A DNA stretch of 64,000 nt from contig OX439011.1 of assembly GCA_949316495.1 (NCBI GenBank), positions 24,649,995 through 24,713,994 of the forward strand. The letters are read 5' to 3'. Every line of letters starts with the position of its first letter. Position 1 is the first letter of the stretch. Origin of the DNA: Amphiduros pacificus. Lineage: Eukaryota; Annelida; Polychaeta; Phyllodocida; Hesionidae. Below, piece after piece: positions 43,026 through 56,800 of this stretch. The position numbers were made by a program, and so were the translations under genes. The notes beneath the pieces are model-generated. The model was not told where the DNA came from. It made no database searches and saw only the letters and a list, made by a program, of their open reading frames with translations.

Positions 43026-43039
43026 GTTTCCATGGTTAC
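43026..43039. promoter_or_regulatory. Second X-box-like site
   Basis: GTTTCCATGGTTAC, a palindromic variant of the same motif, directly after the stop of alternative terminal exon B. Confidence 0.25.
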
Positions 43040-43070
43040 TAATCCTCTTCTTTCTGTTCTTCCCCTTCAT
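43039..43070 (-). CDS. ODAD4: ODAD4 alternative terminal exon B
   Basis: Strong acceptor tgtttatttcag in the same phase as variant A. It encodes the acidic peptide DEGEEQKEED then TAG. It can be used only if variant A is skipped. Downstream on the coding strand, 215-270 nt away, an (AAAT)n microsatellite supplies about a dozen overlapping AATAAA signals. Confidence 0.55.
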
Positions 43071-44405
<1,335 letters not shown>

Positions 44406-44835
44406 TACAACTCGACAATAAAATATTCAGCCTTTTTGGCCTTTTTCGGAAAAATAATATGATGAAATATATGTTGATGCATATATTTCATTGAAATGCT
44501 TAAAGTATTTATTACTGAACTTCATAGACACCCTTAGACATGTGTAAAGGAGAGAAATTAACACACACTGTAGAATTGTGCATAGCATGTTAGATTTAGC
44601 TGTCCTGCAACGGTACAAACATTGTGATAATCTTTCCTCACATTTCCCAAGTCCAAAAGGAGAACTAATGATTCCTATTTTGCCAATAATTCAGAAACAT
44701 CTGAGTGTGCATTTTCTGTTCCAAAAGGTAATCACAAACACCACCACACTGTAATATAAGCAAGTTAGTCCCCAGCTGTGCCACTCACATTCAAGTATTC
44801 AAAGAGTGGTGCATTTTTGTTGTCTTTTCTGTTAT

Positions 44836-44841
44836 TTTATT
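44836..44841 (-). promoter_or_regulatory. Candidate poly(A) signal after terminal exon A
   Basis: TTTATT on the + strand reads AATAAA on the coding strand, 76 nt after the ODAD4 TAG at 44917. Confidence 0.45.
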
Positions 44842-44899
44842 TTGTGATATTTTGAAAGCCAGAATTTAAAACCACACTCAATGAAAGACAGCAACTCAT

Positions 44900-44913
44900 G
44901 TTGCCATGGTAAC
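44900..44913. promoter_or_regulatory. X-box-like RFX site
   Basis: GTTGCCATGGTAAC fits the palindromic RFX X-box consensus. RFX factors control ciliary genes, but this copy sits just past the ODAD4 stop codon, not in its promoter. Whether it acts is unknown. Confidence 0.35.
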
Positions 44914-44916
44914 CAA

Positions 44917-45008
44917 CTAACTCTCTTCATCATTAATTATTTCTTGGCTGGTATCTTGTTGTTCTTGTTGTTCTTCGTTTTCTTCATCTTTTGCCTCTTT
45001 TTCTTTCC
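44917..45008 (-). CDS. ODAD4: ODAD4 terminal exon, distal variant A
   Basis: Acceptor tgatttctag, phase 1 in. It encodes KEKEAKDEENEEQQEQQDTS then QEIINDEES and TAG. An AATAAA lies 76 nt past the stop on the coding strand (44841-44836). The same phase as the other terminal exon at 43070 makes the two mutually exclusive ends. Confidence 0.68.
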
Positions 45009-48000
45009 CTAGAAATCAATGGCATTGTACATAATTCACATGTTTATCATGATCATGTATTTTGTGCATATTACCAGCGATAGCCTTGATAACATACACA
45101 ACACTATCTACACACCGAGATATGTTGGTTTTCTTCAGGCAACACATTTTAATGTAACCTCACAATAATGTAATTATTCACATAAGAACCTATCAGTGGA
45201 GACATATAAAAAGAAAAATAATTTCTGAAAAATACAATCTAAAATATTAAGATCATAAGTCCAGCATTACCCGGTCTGCGTCTGTTTACCCGCCACATGC
45301 AGCTAATGGCTGAGACAGACCTCTGCTCGGAATAAAAATTCTTTTTCTAACAGCAACTTTGCTTATTACAATAAGTAAAACTTAAATTTGTCACGACGTT
45401 TATATGTGAATAAGCCTGTAATAGGCCAAATTATAAGATTGATGCTTGACAACTTTAAATGCCATTTGCTTTAAAAGCTAACACTGTAATAAGAAAAGCA
45501 ATGCTGTGTCTGAGCAGAATGCAATCTGCAATAGGAGATAGCATTGTTATGCATATCAACAAGCAGCAAAACAAATTACACACAACTGGCATTCATTCTT
45601 ATGAGCAATATGTACAAAAAAGTAAAAAAACTAAAATAATCTTTAAAATGGAAACAATGTAGAAATAATAAAAAAATAATCTGAAAATGAATGCATGACA
45701 GTATATGACATGTTTGTAACTGAAATTAAGCATGAATATAACATAACACTGAGGATCTTCAGAATGTAGTATTTTACATCACTTTCAACATCATTTCAGT
45801 CACTTCATGATGAGACCTACTTGAAGTAGATATAGTGCAGAATGTACATATGTAGCATGAGATGTATAAGTGTACAAGTGGCTCTGGATAACTTATTACT
45901 AATCTGAGGATAATATGGATTTTTTTTACCCTATTTTTAATAACATAACTTGATCATATAATATGTTGAAGAATACAAGAACATACTAAAATAACTCTCA
46001 TATACCATATATAATGAGGTATGTTTTGTAACTAATTATAAAGATTGACAAGAAAAAATAATATCATTCAAATGTATACTTATCATGAGGTATCTACGAT
46101 TTTAAAATACAAGTTGTGATAATATAAACAGCCTACATATCATATATTTGAATAATTAATATATTGGTTTGATATAATTCTACTAAAAATCTAGGGGGAA
46201 AAATGTCTTTTTTGGATGGGGAATTTTCCAGTCCCCCTTTACTGTTACCAGAATCAAGACATTTTTTTTATCAGGAGCTAATTACATTAATCATATTCCT
46301 ACAATTTGATTTTCTATTTCTTTTTAATCCAGAAGATGTGTTCATATTCTGAGCAAAAAATGCCTACCACTAGAACTTGATCTGACTAACAGCATCTTGG
46401 GACTTTGTCATGGAGTCTGACATAGTTACCACTGAATGATCAGACCTCTGAGTCACAGAGCCCTCTGTTGGCAGAAATAAATGAAATGAAAACTTTTATG
46501 AAATCACATGTACATGCTTCCATTTAAATTGAGTCTGATCAGACTAAAGGGATATCTTTTACTACCAACGTGTTACACACCGATAGTTTTACCTTATTTG
46601 TCTCTGTCTATCAGCAATGGTAAATCTGAGACAGTTTTGCTAATGTACATTAGTATGATATGCATTTATCTCTTACTAATCTTAAAAACAGAACAAAGAG
46701 TAGATTTGCCTTAAATTCAAGAAAGAATAAATCCAATGTGATGAAAGTTGGCAATATGTTAATTCTACAGGGTAAAGAGTAAAAGAAAAGATCATGTAGC
46801 TTTTAAAAAAGAATTACTAGTGTCTGAAAAATCTACTGACACAAGACAACTGGGTAGACTTTTGTATTTTATCAGGATGAGGTAAATCCTAGGGTTGGTG
46901 ATGAAATTAAATGTTTCCTATGTAGAATATTTCATGTTAGGCCCTGAAGATATAACATGAATTTCCCATAGGAGAACATACCTGACTATTAGGTATGTTC
47001 TCATATTATTTCAGTCATTTCGTGATGAGACCTACTTGTAGCAGATATAGGCTCACTGAATTGTCATGTCGCAGGTCCTTGACATGACATCCCACCCGGT
47101 CACAGATTTACAAGGACAACGGGTTAACCCTTTAGGCATGGAACAGGCATGGGGGATTACAAAAAATAACAGAAAAAGAAATTATGAAATGGTGTTTTTA
47201 TGACCCTTTCAGCAACTATGGCCATATCAGGTCAACTTTCGCCTTTTACCCAGTGTGAAAGTAACACTGCCAGCAGTGGGAGTCAAACCCACCACCTCCC
47301 GTCCTCCACTTATCTAACCAACAAAGGCATAGATCCTACACTCTACCAATTGTGCTCGTGGGGTCAGTTCATAAAAGAATAGGGCGGAGTGGCAAATACA
47401 TTCACTCACATCTGTGATAGCTGTAGCCAAGCAGTGATAGCATTAAAAATATAATGGCTGAAAGTTGCCAAATATTTCTTTATCACTCATCGGCCACCAT
47501 TTTGTAGTGTTATCACAGTTTAGCCACACCGCTGCCACATGCGACCAAGCTGATACACAATCCATTTTTGGCTCACATTTGTTCTGCCTTCAGGGCTGGA
47601 TGTTTGAGGTTTCAACTGACTAGGCTGTAAGTCTATGGAGCTTATGTGTATTATCACCCCAAGTTGGTTATGTTTTAAAATGCTTTTTTCTTTTACAATG
47701 TCAGAGGGCGCTTTTAAAAAGTGAAGAGTGCCATGCATGGTATGATCTCATCTGAATCATGAATGGTTTGTTTTTATCTGTAATTAATTCATATGCATGA
47801 GGATTTCCTTATTTTGCAAATTCTGCACGAGCTTGATTTAAAAAAAAAATCAGAACTTCTTAATGCCGTGAATGCATTCGTGCCTCAACCGTATACTCTT
47901 TGATTTCCGACATTGGTTCCATACCTATGACCATCCTCTCAAAGTTTGGTATTTTTTCCTAAGGGGAATGATCTGTGAATAGGAAACCAACTTGGAGTGA

Positions 48001-50802
48001 TTCTTATTAAAGTCTTTCCAACAAGGACTATTTCAAAAATAAAATAGAAGTGAAAAAGAGAAATAAATATTTGTTGTGTACACCTGTACTGGCTTCCTGC
48101 AGACTCCGGTCTGTACTGAGCGTCTCAGTTTCTGTCTCAATGTCACTTTCCAATTCAGTTTCATAGCTGGTGTGCCAATTCCTCCATTGAGGCTTACTTT
48201 TGTTCTCACTTGAATTTTCCTCAAACTGGTAAAATTTCTGACTTCCAGATGCAAACCCAACATGGTCAAGACTACAATTGGCTTCTATTGCAGTTTTCTG
48301 ACTTGCTTTTTGCATTTGGGTTATTGAGGTAGCCATGACAGCCAGCTTTTTGAAATGGTGGGGCTTTGATTCACTGTTAGATAATACATCCGGCCTGGGA
48401 CTATTTGTTTTCATATCGGCCTGACCGTTAAACGTGGAGTTCATGCAAGACACGTCACTCGGCTGGTTTATCTGGAATATCTCAGAGCTTCCTTCACTCT
48501 GCTTTTTCGGGTCAGTTGCGGAATCACTTTGAGCTTTTGAGATGGCACATTGCCATTTTCTTTTGACTGAATCATCTCTGCTAACTTTACTTGGACTCAA
48601 TTTACTTTGTTTTGATTCATACTTTTTCTGATATCTGTCAGATTGATCCAGTGACTCATTCTCTAAAATAGAGTCACCTATCACATTTTTCTGATTAATA
48701 TCAAGTTGACTCATAAATTCATTTCCAGAAAAGGAGTCCCCCATAGCAGTTTCCTGATCAATATCAAACTGACTTATTGAGTCGTTTCCAGAAATGGAGC
48801 TGCCCATTTCAGTTTTCAAATTAATATCAGATTGACCCATTGACTCATTTCCCGAAATGGAGTTCCCCTTGCCATTTTCTGATTTCAAGTCCAAATTACC
48901 TGAAATGGGGTCACCATAAGACCCTGCATGCTTGTATTTTGTACTTGTCGATGGGAAATTTGATATTTCATCCCATTCTTCTTCCTGCCTTCTCAACCTG
49001 TGTTTTGATTCGTTCCGAGCATGCGAGAGAACATCCTGCCATTTTTTTCTCACTGAATCCTCTCTACTTCCTGTTTCATGATATTGGGATGGTTTTGATT
49101 GAATGAATGACTGAGAAGTCAAGTCTACAGGTGGTTCTAATGGTGACCCAGTTTCTGTTATATTATCAAACATCTGATATCCATTTCCTGTATTTGTCAA
49201 AATGACTGATTCAGATTCCTTTTTTGAGTCTTGTCCTAAATAGTCTGTAACTTGAAACTCTTTGTTTGAGTCTTGATCAGTTTGGAGCTCACTTTCAGTC
49301 AAAATTTCACTTTCAGTTTGAGATTCACTTTGGAAAGATATGTGACTCTTAAACGTGTGTGACTCTATAAGAACATGCTCTTCATTTGAGATGAAAATTT
49401 GAATGTGCGATCCTGATGACATTGTGATGATATCTGCTGAAAAAAGACCAGGTTAGAGAAACACTTTAACATAATATCATGTTTCTGTCATTTTGGATTT
49501 CCTGCTGAAAGAAATATCTCATAGGGTTACAAATACAATTTATCAATAGAATACTTATCATCATAATTTGAGTCAACTTAAAGTGAATCTTAACAAGACA
49601 TCAAAGAATATGAGCAGGAACAAGACAGACTTCATAAAATAACAGCAGCATGGGCAAAGGAGGTAAGCTGGGAACATACAGAGACTTAATGGATTGGAGA
49701 TAGTGCGTATTGGATCTTCTCTCTAGCTGGGTAGCCATGCTGCATAGGCTCTGAGTGCCCACGAGACAAAAGTGGAGCAGCCAACATATCAAATCAAATC
49801 AAATCAAATGGATGTGGCCAGAAACATTGTCTCTGTTTGGTGGTCAGCTACAGGTATATAATTATTACACCAATAAGCTGAATAACAGGAATATATTCAA
49901 ACTGTTTAAGTCAATTGGAAAAATCAATAGGGAGAGTTCATCAGACCAGAAAAACTTCCAATAAACTATATGGCAATTACTTTCACGTAACTTATCAAAG
50001 TGAAGGGAAAAGAAATGGGAACTATATCTGGTTAAAGATAGAAACAGAAATGGGAATTAAATCTGGTCAAAGAAAGATAGAGAAATTGGAACTAAATCTG
50101 GTCAAAGAAAATAAAAAGTTGGAAATTTATCTACTCAATACAAGAAATGGAAACTTTATTTAGGCAATAGTGCCAGATCAACATTATCTTATCCCATATT
50201 TCAAAATCTCTTATTATATTAAGACATAAGGATATTTTCCAAATTGCGATTGTCGTGCCTATCCTAGATGCAAGAAATAGGAACTGCCGGTATAAGATGT
50301 GCAAATGTCTTGACATGCTAGATCAAATAACAATCACAAGAATAATGGAACAGACAAACAAACAACAAAAAGGTTGTGCCAGAGAAAAGGTGACAAAGGT
50401 TTATAATGGGAGCAAAGTTGTAATGGGATGATTTTACTGCAATATAGAAATAACATTGACTTTAGATTAGGGGATTAGGGAATAGGGGAATAGAGGACGA
50501 TGGGCGGAGGTGTGCATTGGGATAAAGGGGCTTAGCACAACATCTGCACCTTCATCTTGAGGCTCAGACTCCTCCTCTACTGTCTCTATTTCTTTCTCTC
50601 CATCCTGGGAATTCCCAGCCTCATTTCCATTTTGTTCAGCCTCATTTCCATTCATATCATCTTCAGCAGCACCTTGATCTTCACCTTTTAGAAGTCACAA
50701 ACAAAATTGTTATGAAGAGAAAAAACCTAAAGAAATGTTGAAATTTGAGATCATCTAAGAAAATCATCTCGATCTAGATATATATGTATAAAGTTATAAT
50801 TT

Positions 50803-50833
<31 letters not shown>

Positions 50834-53800
50834 GTATATGACATATAATTCTATATTGCTAATATATAGTTAATACAAAATTATAAATTGTTACACTGAT
50901 GCAAAATAAAAATTAAAAAGGCAAGAGGCATTAATGTGCAGAACAAATTGGGCTAGTGAAATATTCCAATTATTATATGTTATATGTTTTGTTTTTCATC
51001 AAAGTGTGTAATTAATATTGACCATAACTGGCAAGACCTTCATCATCTCTGGTTTCCTTTTCTTGGTTTTGATCCTTAATGGGATGATCCTCAGGGCTAT
51101 CTCTCTCTCTGAGCTCCTCAGTTCCATCACCTTCATTAACACCACTCTCTGAACGTTCCTCCTTAGTTCCATCACCTTCATTAACACCACTCTCTGAACG
51201 TTCCTCCTTAGTTCCATCACCTTCATTAACACCACTCTCTGAACGTTCCTCCTTAGTTCCATCACCTTCATTAACACCACTCTCTGAACGTTCCTCCTTA
51301 GTTCCATCACCTTCATTGACACCACTCTCTGAACTTTCCTCCTTAGTTCCATCACCTTCATTGACACCGCTCTCTGAACTTTCCTCCTTAGTTCCATCAC
51401 CTTCATTGACACTGCTCTCTGAACTTTCCTCCTTAGTGCCATCACCTTCATTGACACCACTCTCTGAACGTTCCTCCTTAGTTCCATCACCTTCATTGAC
51501 ACCACTCTCTGAACTTTCCTCCTTAGTGCCATCACCTTCATTGACACCACTCTCTGAACGTTCCTCCTTAGTTCCATCACCTTCATTGACACCACTCTCT
51601 GAACTTTCCTCCTTAGTGCCATCACCTTCATTGACACCACTCTCTGAACTTTCCTCCTTAGTGCCATCACCTTCATTGACACCGCTCTCTGAACTTTCCT
51701 CCTTAGTTCCATCACCTTCATTGACACTGCTCTCTGAACTTTCCTCCTTAGTTCCATCACCTTCATTGACACCACTCTCTGAACTTTCCTCCTTAGTTCC
51801 ATCACCTTCATTGACACCACTCTCTGAACTTTCCTCCTTATGATGCTGGATTGTTTCATTAACGTCTTTTTCCTTGTCAGCAACTTCCACTTCATCATCT
51901 CTCAGATCTGTGTATGTATCTTCAGCAGCATCTGATACTATTATACCAGCCTGACTTTCTTTATTCTCCCACGTTTCACTTTGATCTATATCATTTTCAG
52001 CTGATCTGTTGCTTATAATTTCTACAGAATTCTGCTCATTATGCTCAACTAACTTTATTATGCTTGATGTTGTGTCTCTCACATCAACATCTTGACTTTT
52101 CCTATCAATATCATTTTCCTTTACTTTATCAACAAACTCACCCACTATTTCAGCCGCCTTCTTAGTGATCTTGTAGGTATATCTATCCTTGATGTCATCC
52201 TTTATACCATCACCTACACTTTGTTCATTCATAGATATTTCTTGATCATTTGAATCATTAAAGATTTGCTCATCTGCATTTCCAGAATTTTGCTTGTCTG
52301 CATTGCCAGAATTTTGCTTGTCTGCATTGCCAGAATTTTGCTTGTCTGCATTGCCAGAATTCTTCTCAGCTGCATTCTGTTCATTAGTTGGCCATTTCTC
52401 TGTGTTGTCTGTATCTGCTGATTGTGGTGATAGCTTTAATTCAGACGACCCAGTTGCATCACTTTCTTCATTTTCTTGGTCACTTCCCTCTTCTGAAGCG
52501 TGCACTTCTACTCTAACAGTTTCCTCCCTACTTTGACCTTTGGCTCCATTTTCTGTGACAATATCTTGATGTGCATCCATATCTTCTTTTGTTGAATCTG
52601 CTTCTATTTTTATTTGGTAGTTTGTCTCGCTATCATCTATGTGAGTTTCATCTATTATATCATCTTCAAGTGCTTTACTGACAACAATTTGAACATCATT
52701 CTTGATAAGATTAACATTAGTTTCCTTGCCCTCTATTTGAGAGGTCTGAATAATATCATCACCATTTCTTTGCTCTTTATCTTCACTATCTACATCAAAT
52801 ACAAGCACATTCTCCTCTAGAATATCATCTCCTATTTTACCCTTTTCAACGTGTCTAGATTCCTCATTTTGAAGTGTATCTGGAGTTGCCCCTTCCTCTA
52901 CGTGTCTAAATTCCTCATTTTGCAGTGTATCTGGAATTGCCCCTTCCTCTAAAATGTTTCTAGATTCCTCATTTTGCAGTGTATCTAGAGTTGCCCCTTC
53001 CTCTACATCTTGCTTGCTAGTCTCTGTGTTCTCTATTTGAATGGTCTGACTTTCAACCTCATCCCTCTCTTGCCTCTTATCCAGACTCTCAACTTCAGGT
53101 TGAAGTGCATTCTCCTGTACAATATCATCTCCTATTTTACCCTCATCAACGTATCTAGATTCCTCACCTTGGACAGTATCTTGAGTAATACCTTTCTCTT
53201 TAACATCCTCACTAGTTTCTTTGTCCTCTCTAGCAGTCTTCTTATTATCATCACCTTTATCTTGTCCCCTGTCTTCATTGTCAACTTCTGGTTCAAGTAT
53301 TTCATTGTTTACATTATCAACATGTCTTGAGTCCTCACTTTCAGGTGCCTGCTCAGTTATTCCATCATCTTTCCCTTCAATGAATTCTATGTGATTATTC
53401 TTTTCTGCAATTTCACTGCCCGGTTCACTCAAAGTACTACTTGTAGTCACACAAACTTCACTGCTTTTGTTAACCTCTCTGTCCTTATCTGTTTCATCTT
53501 TAGAAACGTGAAATTTAACATCTAAATTAACTTTGCTGTCTTTACTGCCTTCGCTGGCTTCATCAGTATCATTAGTATATTTTATTCTAGCTGTTGCATC
53601 AGCTTCAGATGAACTAATCTCAATTTGACCTCCACTTTCCATTTCTCTTCTATCTTTTTGATCTTCGCCGCTTATAACTTTCCTATTTGAGTCGATATTT
53701 GTTTTGAGATATCCCATTGCATCATCCCTTTCCAGACCACTCTCCAGATGTTCTCTATCATTACTGCATAAATCTATCTTTTGTGTTCCCTGAAAGTTCT

Positions 53801-56800
53801 TGTCTTCCAACTCAGTGTCTTTTTCATCCTCGACTTGTGCTTCTTCTACTTCGTCCATGTTTTCAACTTTCTCCATTTCAACCTCTTTACTATCAAATGT
53901 TTCTTGGTTTGTTTCTGTTGCTTTCAGTGAATTTTCACTTTCATTGCTTTCCTCTGTTTTCATTTTTGTCAGATTTTCTGTGCTATACACACCATCATTG
54001 GAAAGTGATTTTCTAAAGTCTACATTTTGTTCACTTGTTTTTTCCTCATCTGTTATCATTGTTTCTAAATGAGAAAAGAATAGGAACAAAAGTGATAAAA
54101 GCAAAACATAAGCAGTCAATTACAAATCCTTATGCCATCTATGTGTGCCGTATCATTTTACCATGTTAAAGCAAAATACATGCAAAACACATCTTCACCT
54201 AAGTAGCACAAATTAGCAGTATGATTTTCATCTGGTTGTAATCACTCATAAGATTATTTTTAAAAATTTGATTGCCTTCAGATGTTTTTTTTTTACAAAG
54301 CAGTTTTCTGATTGGTCTAAATCTAATAACAAGCAACGCTGTCCTGAGACTTAGAGAATATCATGTTGATTTGGTGTTTACCTTCTGTATTTGACATTTC
54401 TGCCTCTACAGGAAATGAGGAATCCACTGCTTCCTGTTGTTCAGATGAAGCATGGGTCATTTCTTCTTGTTCTATAATTGCTTCATCTGTTTGAGCTCCG
54501 TCCTGCGTTGATTGCATTGCGATTGGCTCAGGAACCATTTCATCTATCTGTAGCTTATTTTGAGAACGATCGAACTGTGTTTGGTCTTCCAAATCTGCCT
54601 CTGTTTGTTCTGATTCAACCTGACCAGTCACATTGTCTTGCTTTGTATCATCTTCCTGCTCTGGCTCAACCTGACCAGTCACGGTGTCTTGCTTTGTATC
54701 ATCTTCCTGTTCTGACTCAACCTGACCAGTCACAGTGTCTTGCTTTGTATCATCTTCCTGTTCTGACTCAACCTGACCAGTCACAGTGTCTTGCTTTGTA
54801 TCATCTTCCTGTTCTGACTCAACCTGACCAGTCACAGTGTCTTGCTTTGTATCATCTTCCTGTTCTGGCTCAACCTGACCAGTCACAGTGTCTTGCTTTG
54901 TATCATCTTCCTGCTCTGGCTCAACCTGACCAGTCACGGTGTCTTGCTTTGTATCATCTTCCTGTTCTGACTCAACCTGACCAGTCACAGTGTCTTGCTT
55001 TGTATCATCTTCCTGTTGTGGCTCAACTTGACCAGTCACAGTGTCTTGCTTTGTATCATCTTCCTGTTCTGGCTCAACCTGACCAGTCACTGTGTCTTGC
55101 TCATCATTTTGCAATTTCTCCTCTGGTTTGTGCATTCCAAGCAATGTTTCTTGGGATTTATTAACTTTGCTTGTGTTGTCACTGGAATTTTCTCCATCAA
55201 TATTTCTATCCAGATCACCACTCATTGAACTTGAAGTCCTGGATGATCCTGAATCATGACGCACCATAACTTCCTTTGGTTTATATTTCCTATATCTTTT
55301 CTTTCCGGAGGAGGATTTCTTGTGTGTGCCTGGTGGAGATGGGGTGTGAAATTCACTGGGTTTTGTTTTACTTTTGTTCTGGTTGACAGTGACTGTGATA
55401 GTAACAGAGCCCCCTGGTGTTGAATATTTCAATTGTTTGTGCCTTTCATTTGCTGTTAGGTGTAAATAAATATAAAAAAAATAAAATAAAATAAAGCATA
55501 TTAATATAAAAGTGAGAAATAAAGGAAAATCTTGTGTAGCAAAAGAGTGTGTTAGTTGTAACTTCTATCGTGCCAACTAGAAACAAAGCAAAGAGATAAT
55601 GTTAACTTGTTATTCTATTTATCTCAAGCTGTTGAAAATAAGACATGTCATGTGCATGTCCTGACACAAAAATGTGGAGAGAGACAGGGCAGTACAGAAG
55701 GAAATAGCTGAAAAGATGATAAATATTTTGCTATTTTAAAATGTTAGGCTCTATCAAACACCACAAAATGTCATAAATAATATGGCTATGGCTATAAACA
55801 CAATAAAATCTGAAACAGATGTAAAGATTACAAGTAAGTCAGTAAATATGAGGAGAATTATCTATATTTCACTCTGCAGAAAGTCACTCATCTAAACTAG
55901 AAGGGAAAAGAGAGAGAATTTGCCAATCTAGGTCACTCATTTGGAATTGTTCTACCTTTCTCAAAATCATCTTCATATTCCTGCTCTTCTTGTTCAGTTT
56001 CTTCTTCATTCTCTCCATCTTCTTCATCTTCATTTTTTATTTTGGAATTGTGATAAAAGTGTTAATGTGTTACTTTTAACATGTTAAGTATGTGATATCA
56101 AAACAATGTTAAAAACTGGAAATGTAAACATGGAACTCTCACTTAAAGTCATGAAAAATGTGTCATATTTAATTTGGGGTTTCAAATTTGATCGAATGGA
56201 TTCTGCCTTTCATCTCATCTGTCATCTTATCCCACAAAAGTCCATCATTTTGTATACAACAATACTGACCTTCCCTTCAGCAATGTAAAATAATAAAAGA
56301 TGTGCCCTCATCCCATGATATTCAACTTTCTTTTATCCCTTGATATTCCACTATTCCACCCTCATAAGAATATATTCTATTTTCTGATGATATTCTGTAC
56401 TAACTCATTCCACGACACACAATCTTCCTTTATTCCATGATATTCCACTTTCCCTTATCCCATGATATTATCCTTTCCCTTATCCCATGATATTATCCTT
56501 TCCCTTATCCCATGATATTCCGCTTTCCCTTATCCCATGATATTATCCTTTCCCTTATCCCATGATATATTCCTTTCCCTTATCCCATGATATATTCCTT
56601 TCCCTTATCCCATGATATCATCCTTTCCCTTATCCCTTGATATTCCACTTTCCCTTATCCCACGATATTCCACTTTCCCTTATCCCACGATATTCCACTT
56701 TCCCTTATCCCTTGATATTCCACTTTCCCTTATCCCATGATATTATACTTTCCCTTATCCCATGATATTATCCTTTCCCTTATCCAATGATATTCCGCTT

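Noticed and set aside
51316-51843. Plus-strand frame with repeated LSSLVPSPSLTP
   Set aside because: Antisense of the same 45-bp array; open only because the period is a multiple of three.
50999-51898. 299-residue minus-strand frame of LRRKVQRVVSMKVM repeats
   Set aside because: Shadow of the 45-bp ODAD4 coding array in another frame; the splice-consistent frame is the acidic one.
54478-55164. 228-residue plus-strand frame with repeated LYHLPVLTQPDQSQC
   Set aside because: Antisense of the 51-bp ODAD4 array; no start context, splice sites or homology.
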